DNA of 64,000 bases from NCBI RefSeq assembly GCF_030296015.1, contig NZ_AP027368.1, positions 2,232,001-2,296,000 on the forward strand, given 5' to 3'. Shown here piece by piece: positions 53,119-63,193 of this stretch. The position numbers were made by a program, and so were the translations under genes. Position 1 is the first letter of the stretch. Every line of letters starts with the position of its first letter. The notes beneath the pieces are model-generated. The model made no database searches. It was not told where the DNA came from and worked only from the letters and a program-made list of their open reading frames with translations. This DNA comes from Ferrimonas sp. YFM (lineage in GTDB: Bacteria; Pseudomonadota; Gammaproteobacteria; Enterobacterales; Shewanellaceae).

Positions 53119-55092
53119 CTAAGGCGTCACAATGTTAAACCAGAATTCGAAGCTGTCCAGCATGGCAAAGAAGCTGTCGAACGCCTGCTTGTTGCCCTCA
53201 ATCTTCACCTCGCCACTGCGTACCGCATCATCGAAGGAGAGCTGGCCCAACTGGATTTTGGTCAGGGTCTCCTTGGTCAGGGTGGCACTGGCGTTGGCGT
53301 TTTCTGAAGGGCGGCTGGAGTAGTTGAGGACCGAATTCTCCACGGTCAGGCCATACTGCTCATCAATGTCAGTGAAGCTCAGATTCAATGCCAGGGTTTT
53401 ACCCTCAGCCTTCTCCGGCAGCAGGCGCACCCCAAGGTAGTCGAACAGCATGGTCACTGGCATGTTGGCGATGATGTCCGGTGAGGCGGTTTCCAGGGCC
53501 ATGCCTTTGGGCAGGCCGTTTCGCAGTTCATAGGCGCCCTGAAGGTAGACAGAGCGCCAGGGACCGGACTCCGCCTGATAACCCAGCTGCTCGTAGCTGT
53601 CGGCCAGCAACAGTCGGGCGTCCCTGTTCTTAGGATCGGCAAACACCAGATGCTTCAGCACCTCGGCGGTCCAGCGATACTCACCCTTGTCAAAGTCCTT
53701 ACGCACCTTGCGCATCAATTTGCGCTTGCCGCCCATGTAATCGACGTATTTCTTGGCGGCCTGCTCCGGAGGCAGGTTGTTCAGATCCGACGGGTTGCCT
53801 GTGTACCAGCCCATGTAACGCTGATACACGGCGCGGCTGTTGTGGCGCAGGGTGCCGTAGTAGCCCCGGGTGGCCCAGTTGTTTTCCAGAGAGGCGGGCA
53901 GGGCGATCATCTCGGAGATCTCCTCACCTGTGTAGCCCTTGTTCATCAGTCGCACCGATTGATCATGGATGAACTTGTAGATGTCCCGCTGCTTCTTCAG
54001 GTAATCGACGATCTTCTCCGTGCCCCACACCGGCCAGTGGTGGGATTGGAATTTTACCGTGGCCTGGTCTCCCCACATCTCGATGGTTTCATTGAGGTAG
54101 GCCGCCCAAATCAGGGGATCCCGCACCTTGGCGCCTCGTAACGTCAGCACATTGTGCATGGTGTTGGTGGAGTTCTCCGCCATCCACAGCGCCTTCATCT
54201 TTGGGAAATAGGTGTTCATCTCAGTGGGCGCTTCGGTGCCCGGGGTAAACTGGAACACCATCTTGACCCCATCCACCGTCATCTGTTGACCTGTTTCGGT
54301 GATGTAGTCTGTGGGGGCGATCAGGCTGCCCTGACCGGTTGAGGTGGTCTGGCCCAGGCCGCCGTTCACCCCGCCCTGAGCGTTTCTGGGCAGCATGGCG
54401 CCGTACATGAATACCGCGCGCCGGCCCATGGCGTTGCCGGCAATCACGTTTTCGGACACCGCATGCTCGGTAAATCCTTCTGAGGCGATGATCTTCACCT
54501 TGCCTGATTTCACATCCTTCTCATCGACAATGCCACGCACGCCGCCAAAATGATCCAGGTGGCTGTGGCTGTAGATAACGGCGGTCACCGGGCGGTCGCC
54601 GAACTGCTTGTCGACCAACGCCTTGGAGGCGGCAGCCGTCTCCGGGGAGATCAGAGGATCAAACACAATCCAGCCTTTTTTGCCCCGCACAAAGGTGATG
54701 TTGGACAGATCATAGCCCCGCACCTGGTAGATGCCGTCCATCACCTCATAGAGGCCATACTCCATGTTCAGTTGAGCGTTGCGCCACAAGCTGGGGTTCA
54801 CCGTATCCGGTGATGCCTTATCCAGTCCGATGTAACCCTTGTACTGCTCCAGATCCCACACCACGTCGCCATTGGCATTCTTGATGGTTAGGGTGTCCGG
54901 CCGGGCCAGCAAACCGCGACTGGCGTTGTCGAAATCCTCTCTATCACTGAAAGGCAGGGTTTTCAGAACCTTGGCGTTCGCCTCCTGGGTATATTTGGTG
55001 GCGGGTTTTGCGGATACCTGATCCTCTGCCATGGCGGACAGCGGCGAGAGCAACAGCGTACTCAGCCCCATCATCACAAGGGTATGTCTCAT
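53119..55092 (-). CDS. alkylsulfatase of the SdsA1/YjcS family (metallo-beta-lactamase fold)
   Basis: 657 residues with a signal peptide (MRHTLVMMGLSTLLLSPLSAMA). The zinc motif HSHLDH lies at 176-181, and ENSTNTMHNVLTLRGAKVRD near 305-324 is typical. A helical dimerisation domain and a C-terminal SCP2-like domain follow. Such enzymes cleave primary alkyl sulfates such as SDS to an alcohol and sulfate, here in the periplasm or outside. The divergent AraC-type gene is a likely regulator. Confidence 0.92.
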   Translation of the reverse strand: MRHTLVMMGLSTLLLSPLSAMAEDQVSAKPATKYTQEANAKVLKTLPFSDREDFDNASRGLLARPDTLTIKNANGDVVWDLEQYKGYIGLDKASPDTVNPSLWRNAQLNMEYGLYEVMDGIYQVRGYDLSNITFVRGKKGWIVFDPLISPETAAASKALVDKQFGDRPVTAVIYSHSHLDHFGGVRGIVDEKDVKSGKVKIIASEGFTEHAVSENVIAGNAMGRRAVFMYGAMLPRNAQGGVNGGLGQTTSTGQGSLIAPTDYITETGQQMTVDGVKMVFQFTPGTEAPTEMNTYFPKMKALWMAENSTNTMHNVLTLRGAKVRDPLIWAAYLNETIEMWGDQATVKFQSHHWPVWGTEKIVDYLKKQRDIYKFIHDQSVRLMNKGYTGEEISEMIALPASLENNWATRGYYGTLRHNSRAVYQRYMGWYTGNPSDLNNLPPEQAAKKYVDYMGGKRKLMRKVRKDFDKGEYRWTAEVLKHLVFADPKNRDARLLLADSYEQLGYQAESGPWRSVYLQGAYELRNGLPKGMALETASPDIIANMPVTMLFDYLGVRLLPEKAEGKTLALNLSFTDIDEQYGLTVENSVLNYSSRPSENANASATLTKETLTKIQLGQLSFDDAVRSGEVKIEGNKQAFDSFFAMLDSFEFWFNIVTP

Positions 55093-55229
55093 ACTTAGAT
55101 CCTTTAAGTCGGCACAAGCCGTCGATTTTTGTTAGCGCTTGGGTAAGGCACAGACTAAAGCCATATGGTGCTTTTGGGTGATTGACAGTCTGCGACACTT
55201 CACCGGTAAATAGTCACCAGGGACTGTTA

Positions 55230-56177
55230 ATGAAACGTTATCAGCAGCGGGTGGGACAGAGTATGCAGATTCCGCAAAGCGGCAGGAGACAGTTGATCAC
55301 CTCGGAGTTTTCCGAGCTGGCCCGGTTTCAGGCCGGCAAGCGCAGACAGTATCAACAGCTCAAGCCCGGGCGACTTCAGGCCGGATACTTGGAAAGCAAC
55401 GGTCGTGGGGTCCAGATCTTTCGCGAGACCCTCTCCATCAGCGCCAGAATTGAGGCGCAGCCCGGTGAACAGAGGCTGCCTTTTGCCGTCATTCTGCCTC
55501 ACTCCGGTGAGTTTCGTTTCTGTGGTCAGACCCGTCAGGGCCCTCAACTGGTTCAGGCAGTGGGTGGCCAATGGGACATTAGCTTTCAAGAGAGGCTGGA
55601 TTACCTGTGCATTGCCCTGGACAGGGAAGTGTTCCTGCAAAGCGCTGTGCCCAGACTGGGCGTCGAGGCGGAGGATCTTAGTCTGAACCTGGGGCTTCAG
55701 GCTTGCCGGCCCTCAGAGCTGGCCCAATTTGCCATTGAGCTGCGTCAGCTGTTGGACCAGCCTTCCGAGTCGCTTCAGCATCAGGGGGTGGAAGCACTGG
55801 TAAAGGTGTTGGCGGGGCGATGCCAACCGGCCAGTCTGGTTCGCTCCCCGGCACGCCGTATTGAGGGGGCCCGAAGGGTGATGGCCTATCTGGAAGAGTA
55901 CGCCAGGGAGTTACCTGATATGGCGAGGCTGTGCCAGATAGCCGGCATGAGTGAGCGCAGCCTGGAGTATGGGTTTCGAGACAGTATCGGGGTTTCCCCC
56001 AACCACTACCTAAAGCTGGTCAGGCTCAACGGCGCCAGAGGGGAGCTGCTGACAGGGCAGGGAAGCGTAGCCGCCATCGCCATGAATTGGGGGTTTCTGG
56101 AGCTGGGACGTTTTGCCGGTGAGTACCGTCGTCACTTTGGCGAACTGCCCTCGCAAACACTCAGAGGCGCGACCTAG
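55230..56177 (+). CDS. AraC-family transcriptional regulator
   Basis: 315 residues from the ATG at 55230 (AGGGA upstream); a TTG at 55182 is possible but has no site. A cupin-like N-terminal part is followed by an AraC helix-turn-helix domain near 215-310, with LCQIAGMSERSLEYGFRDSIG and PNHYLKLVRLNGAR. It is divergent from the alkylsulfatase, 137 bases apart, which suggests it controls it. The end overlaps the convergent transporter gene by 4 bases. Confidence 0.9.
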   Translation: MKRYQQRVGQSMQIPQSGRRQLITSEFSELARFQAGKRRQYQQLKPGRLQAGYLESNGRGVQIFRETLSISARIEAQPGEQRLPFAVILPHSGEFRFCGQTRQGPQLVQAVGGQWDISFQERLDYLCIALDREVFLQSAVPRLGVEAEDLSLNLGLQACRPSELAQFAIELRQLLDQPSESLQHQGVEALVKVLAGRCQPASLVRSPARRIEGARRVMAYLEEYARELPDMARLCQIAGMSERSLEYGFRDSIGVSPNHYLKLVRLNGARGELLTGQGSVAAIAMNWGFLELGRFAGEYRRHFGELPSQTLRGAT

Positions 56178-56989
56178 CTTATCAAGCGCCGTTTCGACGC
56201 CACGTAGGCGCCAAGCAGGGGCAACTGGGTGCAAAAGCAGATGGCCGTCATCAGTACCACCTCCTGAGCCAGTCCCAGAATCAGCGCCAGATAGGTGGCC
56301 AAAGCCAGGTTTCGACAGGGAAATTCCACCACCACCGCCACGCTCTCGTCCCGGTTCAAGCCGGCCGTCACAGCGGTCAGCTTGCCAAGCCCCATAGCGC
56401 CCAAGGTGAACAGGGTACAGCCCAGCCACATCTGAACACCCCAGTCCCGGGCCAACCCATGATGGTCGATGATCAGTTTGGCCACGACCACAATCAGACC
56501 AATGCCGATGGCAAACTCCAGATAGGGCCTGACTTTGCCGGCCCAGGCAGGGTATTGTCTCGCGGCGGCGACGCCCAACAGCAGGGGAGCCAACAGAAAA
56601 AACAGCAGTTGCCCTGTGGCGGTGAACGCCAGAGCCGAGTCGATGGGGGAGAGCACAAGGGAAGCCAGGATGGCCAGTGCCACGAACAACAGGCCCGACA
56701 GCGTCGTCAGGGTCACGGACAGCAGCACCGCGCCTTTGGCCAGGTGGGTGTAGAAGTTCGATACAGTGCCACCTGGGCACAAGGCGATAACCACCAGGGC
56801 AAGCAGCAAGGGCTCGGCCATTCCCATCAGGCCGCCAATGAGCAGCACCAACAGAGGCAGCAACAGTTGCGCGCCCACCAAAGCCGCCGTTTTCCCCGTC
56901 CGCATCTTGAGATCTTGCCGTTCAGTCACCAGGCCACTGCCCACCACCAACATCATGGCGAACACCAGAATCGAGATGGCGGTCTGCAT
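56174..56989 (-). CDS. bile acid:sodium symporter (BASS) family transporter
   Basis: 271 residues, about eight to ten hydrophobic helices, with LVVIALCPGGTVSNFYTHLAKG near 64-85 and EFPCRNLALATYLAL near 224-238, both BASS features. Related proteins transport organic acids with Na+. The substrate is unknown. It converges with the AraC gene. Confidence 0.88.
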   Translation of the reverse strand: MQTAISILVFAMMLVVGSGLVTERQDLKMRTGKTAALVGAQLLLPLLVLLIGGLMGMAEPLLLALVVIALCPGGTVSNFYTHLAKGAVLLSVTLTTLSGLLFVALAILASLVLSPIDSALAFTATGQLLFFLLAPLLLGVAAARQYPAWAGKVRPYLEFAIGIGLIVVVAKLIIDHHGLARDWGVQMWLGCTLFTLGAMGLGKLTAVTAGLNRDESVAVVVEFPCRNLALATYLALILGLAQEVVLMTAICFCTQLPLLGAYVASKRRLIS

Positions 56990-57166
56990 AGTGACTCCGG
57001 CAATCTGAACAGAACTTCAACTTAGCGAATGTTGCCCTTATGGAACAGTCCCCTGTCTGCTTATGGACTGCCTCATCTGAGCCATCATCATAGACATCTC
57101 AAGCACAAAGAGTCGTCGAGGCTGTGATATAAAGGGTCATTGTTCAGAGAGATATCGGCCCAAATC

Positions 57167-57976
57167 ATGTTTGATGCAATCTGGAGAGAGGGTGAACAGC
57201 AGCACCTTTACTCCATCATCAGCTTTGAGGCGCTCAGCGTTGAGGAGCGGGAGTCCAAGCGGCAAAAACTGTTTTGTCCTGAGTGTCATCAACCTGCGTT
57301 TTACCGCAAAGCCAGCAGTCATGGTCGTTCCGCCTGCTTTGGTTCCCGCTACCACACCCAGGAATGCACCCTGGAGCGGCGCACTGCACAGCGGGAAAAA
57401 GAGGAGAAGGACGCCAAGGAGGTGGATCGACTGCTGGACCAAGCGGTCACCCCGTTCAGCTTTGAGGAGTCCCCCAAAGGCAAGGCTGATAAACCGGCGA
57501 GCACCGGCAACACCAGGGCCTCGTCAACCACAGCCAAGGCAGGCAAGCCTAAGCCCTTAACCCTGACCAAGGCGTTGCACAGCCTGCTCAGAGACAGTGA
57601 CCTGGGCAGCAGTGATGCCCTTATCGAGCTGGATAAGGGGTATCAGTTCAAGGCCAAAAACCTGTTTGTGCCCTTTTCCGAGGCGAAGGCTGCCGACAGC
57701 GCCAAAGAGGCCAGGCCCAAGATGTTCTGGGGGACGCTGTCTCATTCGGACAAAGAGATGCAGTGGCTGAACCCTGCAGGCTGCCAGGACGTGGGCATCC
57801 CCATTCGCCGTTACCGGGACCAGCTGCTGCAACGTTTTGGCATTGAGGAGCGCGAACAGTTGGAGGGGGCCGGCATCATCCTGTTCGGCAAATGCTACTG
57901 GAATCAAGCGAAGACCAGAAAGATCATCGAGCTGTGGAACAAGGATCGCATCCACCTCTCCCTGGTGGTGGATTAA
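57167..57976 (+). CDS. hypothetical protein with N-terminal zinc-finger-like motif
   Basis: 269 residues from the ATG at 57167; an upstream TTG (57140) is in frame. An N-terminal motif CPECH near 37-41, followed by Cys, His and Cys up to about 67, could bind zinc. A low-complexity linker rich in Lys, Thr and Ala lies near 95-130, and the C-terminal half has no family I recognise (WLNPAGCQDVGIPIRRYRDQ). A terminator follows directly. Not secreted. Confidence 0.75.
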   Translation: MFDAIWREGEQQHLYSIISFEALSVEERESKRQKLFCPECHQPAFYRKASSHGRSACFGSRYHTQECTLERRTAQREKEEKDAKEVDRLLDQAVTPFSFEESPKGKADKPASTGNTRASSTTAKAGKPKPLTLTKALHSLLRDSDLGSSDALIELDKGYQFKAKNLFVPFSEAKAADSAKEARPKMFWGTLSHSDKEMQWLNPAGCQDVGIPIRRYRDQLLQRFGIEEREQLEGAGIILFGKCYWNQAKTRKIIELWNKDRIHLSLVVD

Positions 57977-58003
57977 AAAAGGCGCCACATGGCGCCTTTC
58001 TTA
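57975..58003 (+). terminator. terminator after the zinc-finger-like protein gene
   Basis: Stem AAAGGCGCC/GGCGCCTTT beginning at the stop codon. Confidence 0.85.
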
Positions 58004-58091
58004 GGCCGTGCTCATCTTGGGCACAATGTCCACCCCAAGGCGTGAGCGGCTGGATGCCGGCGCAAAAACATTTGGCAAATGTCAGCACGCC

Positions 58092-58715
58092 CTAATGCGC
58101 AGTCTGCTCCTGGTAATCGAAGGTGGGCACCGACCAGTGAAAACGGATGGCCAGAAGTCGCAGGCTAAATCCCAGAGGCAGGCAGACGGCCAACTTCACC
58201 CACTCGGACAGGTCTGCCAGGGTCAGGCCCATATACAGGGCGGCGGTGGTCAGGGACACCAGTGCGTAGAGCTCTTTCTGAAACACCAGAGGTACCCTCT
58301 GGCAGAACAGATCCCGAAGAATTCCACCAAAGATACCGGTTATCAGGCCGGAGGCGATGGCGATCACCGGCGTGTGGCCGAGCGACAGGGCTTTCTGGAC
58401 GCCGATGATGGAGAACACCGCCAGTCCCAAGGCATCCAGAGTCAGAAACAACCGGGTCAGGTAGCGCATTACCGGGGCACAGGCCACGGTCAACAGCGCG
58501 GTTATCGCAATGGCCACCAGATATTGGGGCTGGGCCACCCAGATCAGCGGATAACCCCCAAGCAGGACATCCCTAACCGTGCCGCCACCGATGGCGGTGA
58601 CACAAGCCACCATCACCACACCGAACAGGTCCATGCGGTTGCGGCCCGCTGCCAGGGCACCGGTGATCGCTTCGGTGAGCACACCAACCAACCACAGCAC
58701 CAGAATCAATTGCAT
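58092..58715 (-). CDS. TRIC/UPF0126 family membrane protein (YadS-like)
   Basis: 207 residues from the ATG at 58715; a GTG at 58733 is also possible. Two repeats, each of three helices, with GGGTVRDVLLGG and GGILRDLFCQRVPLVF, the family's Gly-rich RD motifs. Prokaryotic relatives form trimeric cation channels. The physiological role is not known. Confidence 0.9.
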   Translation of the reverse strand: MQLILVLWLVGVLTEAITGALAAGRNRMDLFGVVMVACVTAIGGGTVRDVLLGGYPLIWVAQPQYLVAIAITALLTVACAPVMRYLTRLFLTLDALGLAVFSIIGVQKALSLGHTPVIAIASGLITGIFGGILRDLFCQRVPLVFQKELYALVSLTTAALYMGLTLADLSEWVKLAVCLPLGFSLRLLAIRFHWSVPTFDYQEQTAH

Positions 58716-58929
58716 TTCAGTCACCCGCGACACTCCCGGTGGTTAATGAATCAGGGTAGGGCGAAGGATTGTGACAAAGGACGAAAGCCCTTGGAAATGA
58801 AACAAAAGAGGGATCGGATTAGCGCGATTTATGCCATGTTGCCGGGCCGTTGCACTGGTTGCAACCTTAGGCACAACAGGTAATTCGACTAACTTAAGAG
58901 GATGACATTCAGGTAAACAGGAGACGCCG

Positions 58930-60132
58930 ATGCTGACCACCTTGGGACAGGTGCTGTCCCTGGTTACCCTGGCACTGGCGGGGCTGGTCGTTGCCAAAGC
59001 GTTCAGATTGGAGTCGACTCTGGCGTGTCTGCTGGTGGGCTTCGTTGCCGGCCAGGGGCTGGGCGTCTTCTCTCTGGATACCGGTATAAGAGCGCATAAC
59101 CTCAAGGATCTGGTGTTCTTTATCGTACTGCCGGTATTGATCTTCGAAGCGGCCTGGCACCTGAAACCTGAGCAACTGAGGCAATGGCTGGCTCCGGTGC
59201 TGACCTTGGCGACTCTGGGCATGGTCATCAACATGTTGATCATTGGTGCTTTGACCTATTGGGGGTTAGGCCATCCTCAGGGGTTTCCCTGGCTGGCTGC
59301 GCTGCTGACCGGGGCCATATTGGCCGCCACCGACCCGGTCGCAGTGATTAGTCAGTTGAAGAGTCAGCGAGCGCCGGAGGCCCTGACCACCCTGTTTGAG
59401 GGTGAGAGTCTGTTTAACGACGCCAGCGCCGTGGTGCTGTTCAGCCTGCTGCTGGGGTTTGCCTTGCGGGGTGGAGGCAGTGTTGCCGTCTCCGATCTTG
59501 TCACCTTCCTAAAGGTGTTTTTCGGAGGCCTGGCACTGGGCGCGCTGCTTGGTTGGCTGGCAGCCATAGTCTGCGGTTTCCTGGGCCGTCCCGACGTCAC
59601 CATGTTGATCATGGTAACCCTGGCTTTTTCCAGTTTCTATCTGGCCGAACATGGGCTGCACCTGTCCGGTATTCTGGCGGTGATGGCCAGTGCCCTGGTG
59701 CTTAGGTGGCGGCTTAAGGAAACAACCAACGTCAGCCTTGAGTCCATTATGCTGGGTTGGAGCTGGTTGGGGCTGACCTTCATGTCGCTGCTGTTTGTCA
59801 TCATGGGGCTGGTGATCACCCTGGAGATGTTCAGCGAGCGCTGGCTGGCGATGGCCATTGCCATCGTTGCCGCCCTGACCGGCCGCCTGGTGGCGGTCGC
59901 CGGCTGCGCCCTGTTGTTGAAACCAGTTCAGCCCCTGAGCCTGGCCTGGCAGGGACTGCTGGTGTGGGGCGGGCTCAGGGGGGCCATTGCCATCGCCCTG
60001 GTGCTGTCACTGCCGACCGAGTTGCCCTACTGGTGGACCATACAGTCCATGGTGTTCGGTGTGGTGTTGTTCAGTCTGTTGATCCAGGGCACCACCAATG
60101 GCCTGCTTCTGCGTAAACTCAAGCAGCCTTAG
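58930..60132 (+). CDS. NhaP-type Na+(K+)/H+ antiporter
   Basis: 400 residues, about twelve helices, with ATDPVAVISQLKS and EGESLFNDASAVVLFSLLLG, the CPA1 ion-binding motifs, and GGLRGAIAIALVLSLP near 340-355. Unlike the antiporter at 50.5 kb it has no C-terminal regulatory domain. It is followed 57 bases later by an OPT transporter gene on the same strand, possibly one transcript. Confidence 0.93.
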   Translation: MLTTLGQVLSLVTLALAGLVVAKAFRLESTLACLLVGFVAGQGLGVFSLDTGIRAHNLKDLVFFIVLPVLIFEAAWHLKPEQLRQWLAPVLTLATLGMVINMLIIGALTYWGLGHPQGFPWLAALLTGAILAATDPVAVISQLKSQRAPEALTTLFEGESLFNDASAVVLFSLLLGFALRGGGSVAVSDLVTFLKVFFGGLALGALLGWLAAIVCGFLGRPDVTMLIMVTLAFSSFYLAEHGLHLSGILAVMASALVLRWRLKETTNVSLESIMLGWSWLGLTFMSLLFVIMGLVITLEMFSERWLAMAIAIVAALTGRLVAVAGCALLLKPVQPLSLAWQGLLVWGGLRGAIAIALVLSLPTELPYWWTIQSMVFGVVLFSLLIQGTTNGLLLRKLKQP

Positions 60133-60189
60133 TGCGTTTTGACCACAGTCTGCTAGCTTGGAATAAGGGAAGAGTCTGGATGAGCACCC

Positions 60190-62226
60190 ATGAATCAACC
60201 GCTTCCGCCTCCCATTGTCGGTCCGCAGCAGCAACTGGATGAGATCACCTTCAAAGCCCTGGTGTTGGGCATGCTGTTGTCTGTGTTACTGGCCGCGGCC
60301 AATGCCTACATCGGCCTGCTGGTGGGGATGACGGTCTCCGCCTCCATTCCTGCCGCAGCGGCTTCTTTGGGCATCCTGCGCCTGTTTCGCCGCTCCAACA
60401 TCCTGGAAAACAACATGGTCCAAACCTCGGCGTCTGCCGGGGAGTCGTTGGTGGCAGGCATCATCTTCACCATCCCGGCGCTGGTGATGATGCAGGCCTG
60501 GCACGGTTACCTCTACTGGCCCATGGTGTCCATCGCCATCGTCGGCGGCATTCTGGGCGTTGCCTTTACCATCCCATTAAGGCGGGCGCTGATTGTCGAG
60601 GCCAGACTCAGTTACCCGGAGGGGCTGGCCACCGCCGAGGTGTTGAAGACCGGTGGGGTGGCTACCGACAAAGATAAGCCGACACAACAACCGGATCTGC
60701 CCACTTCAGGCATCAAGCTTCTGGCCCAGGCGGGCACCCTGGGCGCCATCTACAAGCTGTTGGAGTCTGGATTCGGTCTGTTTGCCGGCGGCATTGGCAT
60801 GGTCCGTCACTGGCTTGGGGGCAGCTACCTGTTCAGTGGCGGCATCACCCTGAGTCCGGCGCTGATTGGCGTGGGCTACATCGTCGGCATCAACATCGCG
60901 GTATTGGTGTTTCTCGGCGGGGTTATCGGTACCCTCATCGGAGTCCCACTGAACTGGCTATTGAACAAGGAAGCGGTATTGCTCTCAGCCGGCCTGAGCC
61001 AGGCACTGACCGTCGAGCAGATAACTGACCAGCAGTGGCGCAGCATCGCCGCTGCTGCCTGGCAAAAGTGTCGCTATATTGGCGTCGGCGCCATGATGGT
61101 CGGCGGCCTCTGGTCTCTGGTCGCGCTGGCAAAACCCCTTACCCGCGGCATTCGCGCTTCACTCAAGGCCTATCGCCATAGTCGCACCACCATAGACCAG
61201 GCATTTCCCAGGACAGAAGCGGACACGCCGTTCTCCATAGTGCTGCTGGTGGTGGTCGCTGCCATCATTCCTCTTTACTCCATCTTCTACATCGCCATGA
61301 CCGACTACGAACACAAGCTGATGGTGGCGGCACTGATGACAGTGCTGATGCTGGTGCTCGGCTTCCTGTTTGCCTCGGTAGCCGGTTACATGGCCGGGCT
61401 GGTGGGCAGTTCCAACAACCCCATCTCCGGGGTCACCATAGCTACGGTGATCACCTCTGCGCTGATTCTGGTGAATATCGTCGGCAAAGAGGGACCCGGC
61501 GCCATGCTTGGGCCCATTGCAGTGATCTATCTGGCGGCCCTTATCTGCTCGGCCGCCGCCATTGCCGGGGACAACATGCAGGATCTGAAGTGTGGTCATC
61601 TTGTGGGGGCCACCCCCTGGCGTCAGCAACTGTTCCAGGTCGTCGGGGTCGTGGCGGCGGCCCTGGTGATCCCTTTGATACTCAGCGTGCTGGATGCGGG
61701 CTACGGCATCGGTCGTCCCCTCGAGGGCGGCTCAGAGGATCGGGTTCTTGCCGCCCCCCAGGCCGGGCTGATGATGGCCTTGGCCCAGGGCATCTTCGGC
61801 CAGGGGATCGAGTGGAACTTCATCTATATGGGGTTCGCTCTGGCGGTGGTGCTCATCGCCCTGGATCTGTATCAGGAGAGGCGTGGCGCCAGATTCCGAT
61901 TCCCGGTCCTGGCAGTCGCCGTGGGGATCTATTTGCCTCTGGGGCTGTCGGTCCCCATCTTCGTCGGTGGTCTGTTGGCAGCCGCGGTCGCCAAACAACA
62001 ACAGGGCGAAAGTGGCCAGTATGACAACAACCGAGGGGTCTTGTTGGCTTCGGGGCTGATCACCGGCGAGGCGCTGATGGGGGTGGGCATTGCCCTCTAT
62101 ATCGCCTTTATTGGATCGCCACTACCCACCTGGCGCCTGGGGGGCGTGCTGGGATTTTCAGCCATCATCCTGATCTGTCTCTATCTGCTGAAGCAGACCA
62201 GTAAAACCCGCCCCGATCAGGCCTAA
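60190..62226 (+). CDS. OPT family oligopeptide transporter
   Basis: 678 residues with about fifteen hydrophobic helices and the family signature around NAYIGLLVGMTVSASIPAAA (near 36-55), MVQTSASAGESLVAG and the SSNNPISGVTIAT stretch near 413-425. Bacterial OPT members transport oligopeptides or metal-chelator complexes with protons. The substrate cannot be assigned here. The stop overlaps the next gene on the opposite strand by 4 bases. Confidence 0.92.
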   Translation: MNQPLPPPIVGPQQQLDEITFKALVLGMLLSVLLAAANAYIGLLVGMTVSASIPAAAASLGILRLFRRSNILENNMVQTSASAGESLVAGIIFTIPALVMMQAWHGYLYWPMVSIAIVGGILGVAFTIPLRRALIVEARLSYPEGLATAEVLKTGGVATDKDKPTQQPDLPTSGIKLLAQAGTLGAIYKLLESGFGLFAGGIGMVRHWLGGSYLFSGGITLSPALIGVGYIVGINIAVLVFLGGVIGTLIGVPLNWLLNKEAVLLSAGLSQALTVEQITDQQWRSIAAAAWQKCRYIGVGAMMVGGLWSLVALAKPLTRGIRASLKAYRHSRTTIDQAFPRTEADTPFSIVLLVVVAAIIPLYSIFYIAMTDYEHKLMVAALMTVLMLVLGFLFASVAGYMAGLVGSSNNPISGVTIATVITSALILVNIVGKEGPGAMLGPIAVIYLAALICSAAAIAGDNMQDLKCGHLVGATPWRQQLFQVVGVVAAALVIPLILSVLDAGYGIGRPLEGGSEDRVLAAPQAGLMMALAQGIFGQGIEWNFIYMGFALAVVLIALDLYQERRGARFRFPVLAVAVGIYLPLGLSVPIFVGGLLAAAVAKQQQGESGQYDNNRGVLLASGLITGEALMGVGIALYIAFIGSPLPTWRLGGVLGFSAIILICLYLLKQTSKTRPDQA

Positions 62227-62396
62227 GCTGGAAGCCAGTACAGAATCACCATGCCGATGCAGACGACGGCCAGCAGGCCGGGGTAGTGAACCCGTCTTGA
62301 TGCCAACAAACGATCGCCGAGAGTAGGAGGGTGGCAGTGGGTACAGCGGCCATAGTGAGAGGGGATTGGCCTCTGGCATTTTGAACATTGCCTCAT
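62223..62396 (-). CDS. small zinc-ribbon membrane protein
   Basis: 57 residues from the ATG at 62396 (AAGGA 7 bases before). Two CxxC pairs, CSKC and CTHC, form a zinc ribbon near residues 4-21; one C-terminal helix (PGLLAVVCIGMVILYWLPA) would anchor it. Function unknown. A start eight codons earlier lacks a site. Confidence 0.7.
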   Translation of the reverse strand: MRQCSKCQRPIPSHYGRCTHCHPPTLGDRLLASRRVHYPGLLAVVCIGMVILYWLPA

Positions 62397-62728
62397 AAAC
62401 CGTCCTTGATTTTCAGGCACACTCCTGTGTGCAACACGTTTAAAAGTAGCACCTCAACACGTATCACAAAACGATATGGATCAAAGGATTAGATGATCAG
62501 TTTGGGCTAAGAGGCAAGGTAGGATATTTAAATGCCATGACTGTTTTGGGAGAATTACAGCTTAACGTTTATGCCTGTAGATGTACTCACTGCTACAGTC
62601 GCTGCTCTTTCCTGCATAATTCTGCCAGTCGCATACAATGACTAAGGTAAGATTCGCGAACAACAACTCGCTTTGACTAGAGTGTCCGCAATAGCCTCCG
62701 CGGACACCCTGATACTTAGTTTACGGAT
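62397..62728. other. intergenic region, AT-richer
   Basis: 332 bases without a credible gene. Base composition drops relative to the rest of the window. No repeat or tRNA was seen that would mark an island border. Confidence 0.45.
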
Positions 62729-63193
62729 CTAAGACTTTTTACTGCACTTGCCTTGCTTTGCAAGTTTAAGCGGAGCTACTTCTTTCTTACCTGTTTCCTC
62801 ATCAACCAGCTCAACGCCGGCACCGCCGACAAATACTCCCATCTTGATGTACTGGCGAACGAAGTAGTTTTTGCCGCTTTCAGTTTCAATCATCAAGTCA
62901 TTGGGAGAGAACTCAGACTCGGTAGAGACCTTATGCTCCTTATTTCCGTCGATCTCCTTAAAGAAGAACATGTTTGGAGCTGTCTCACCCATACACTCTC
63001 CATCCACCCAGACATCTTTCTTCAGCGCGGCACCAAATGCACCGGAACGGAATACATAGAGGCCTGCTTTGCCTTCAGAAGGCGCCGAAAACTCTTTCGC
63101 CTTGTTTGACAGCTCTGAGTTTTCCATCGGGACGCTGGCACAACCAGCAAAAAGCAGAGAGCATGCAGCAAGAGCTATAATTCGTTTAGACAT
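62729..63193 (-). CDS. DUF2846-type lipoprotein
   Basis: 154 residues. A lipobox LLFAGC (Cys18) ends the signal peptide; the mature part has AGLYVFRSGAFGAALKKDVW and FVRQYIKMGVFVGGAGVELV, typical of the DUF2846 family. Codon use and base content are AT-richer than the neighbours, which hints at a different origin. Role unknown. Confidence 0.85.
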   Translation of the reverse strand: MSKRIIALAACSLLFAGCASVPMENSELSNKAKEFSAPSEGKAGLYVFRSGAFGAALKKDVWVDGECMGETAPNMFFFKEIDGNKEHKVSTESEFSPNDLMIETESGKNYFVRQYIKMGVFVGGAGVELVDEETGKKEVAPLKLAKQGKCSKKS

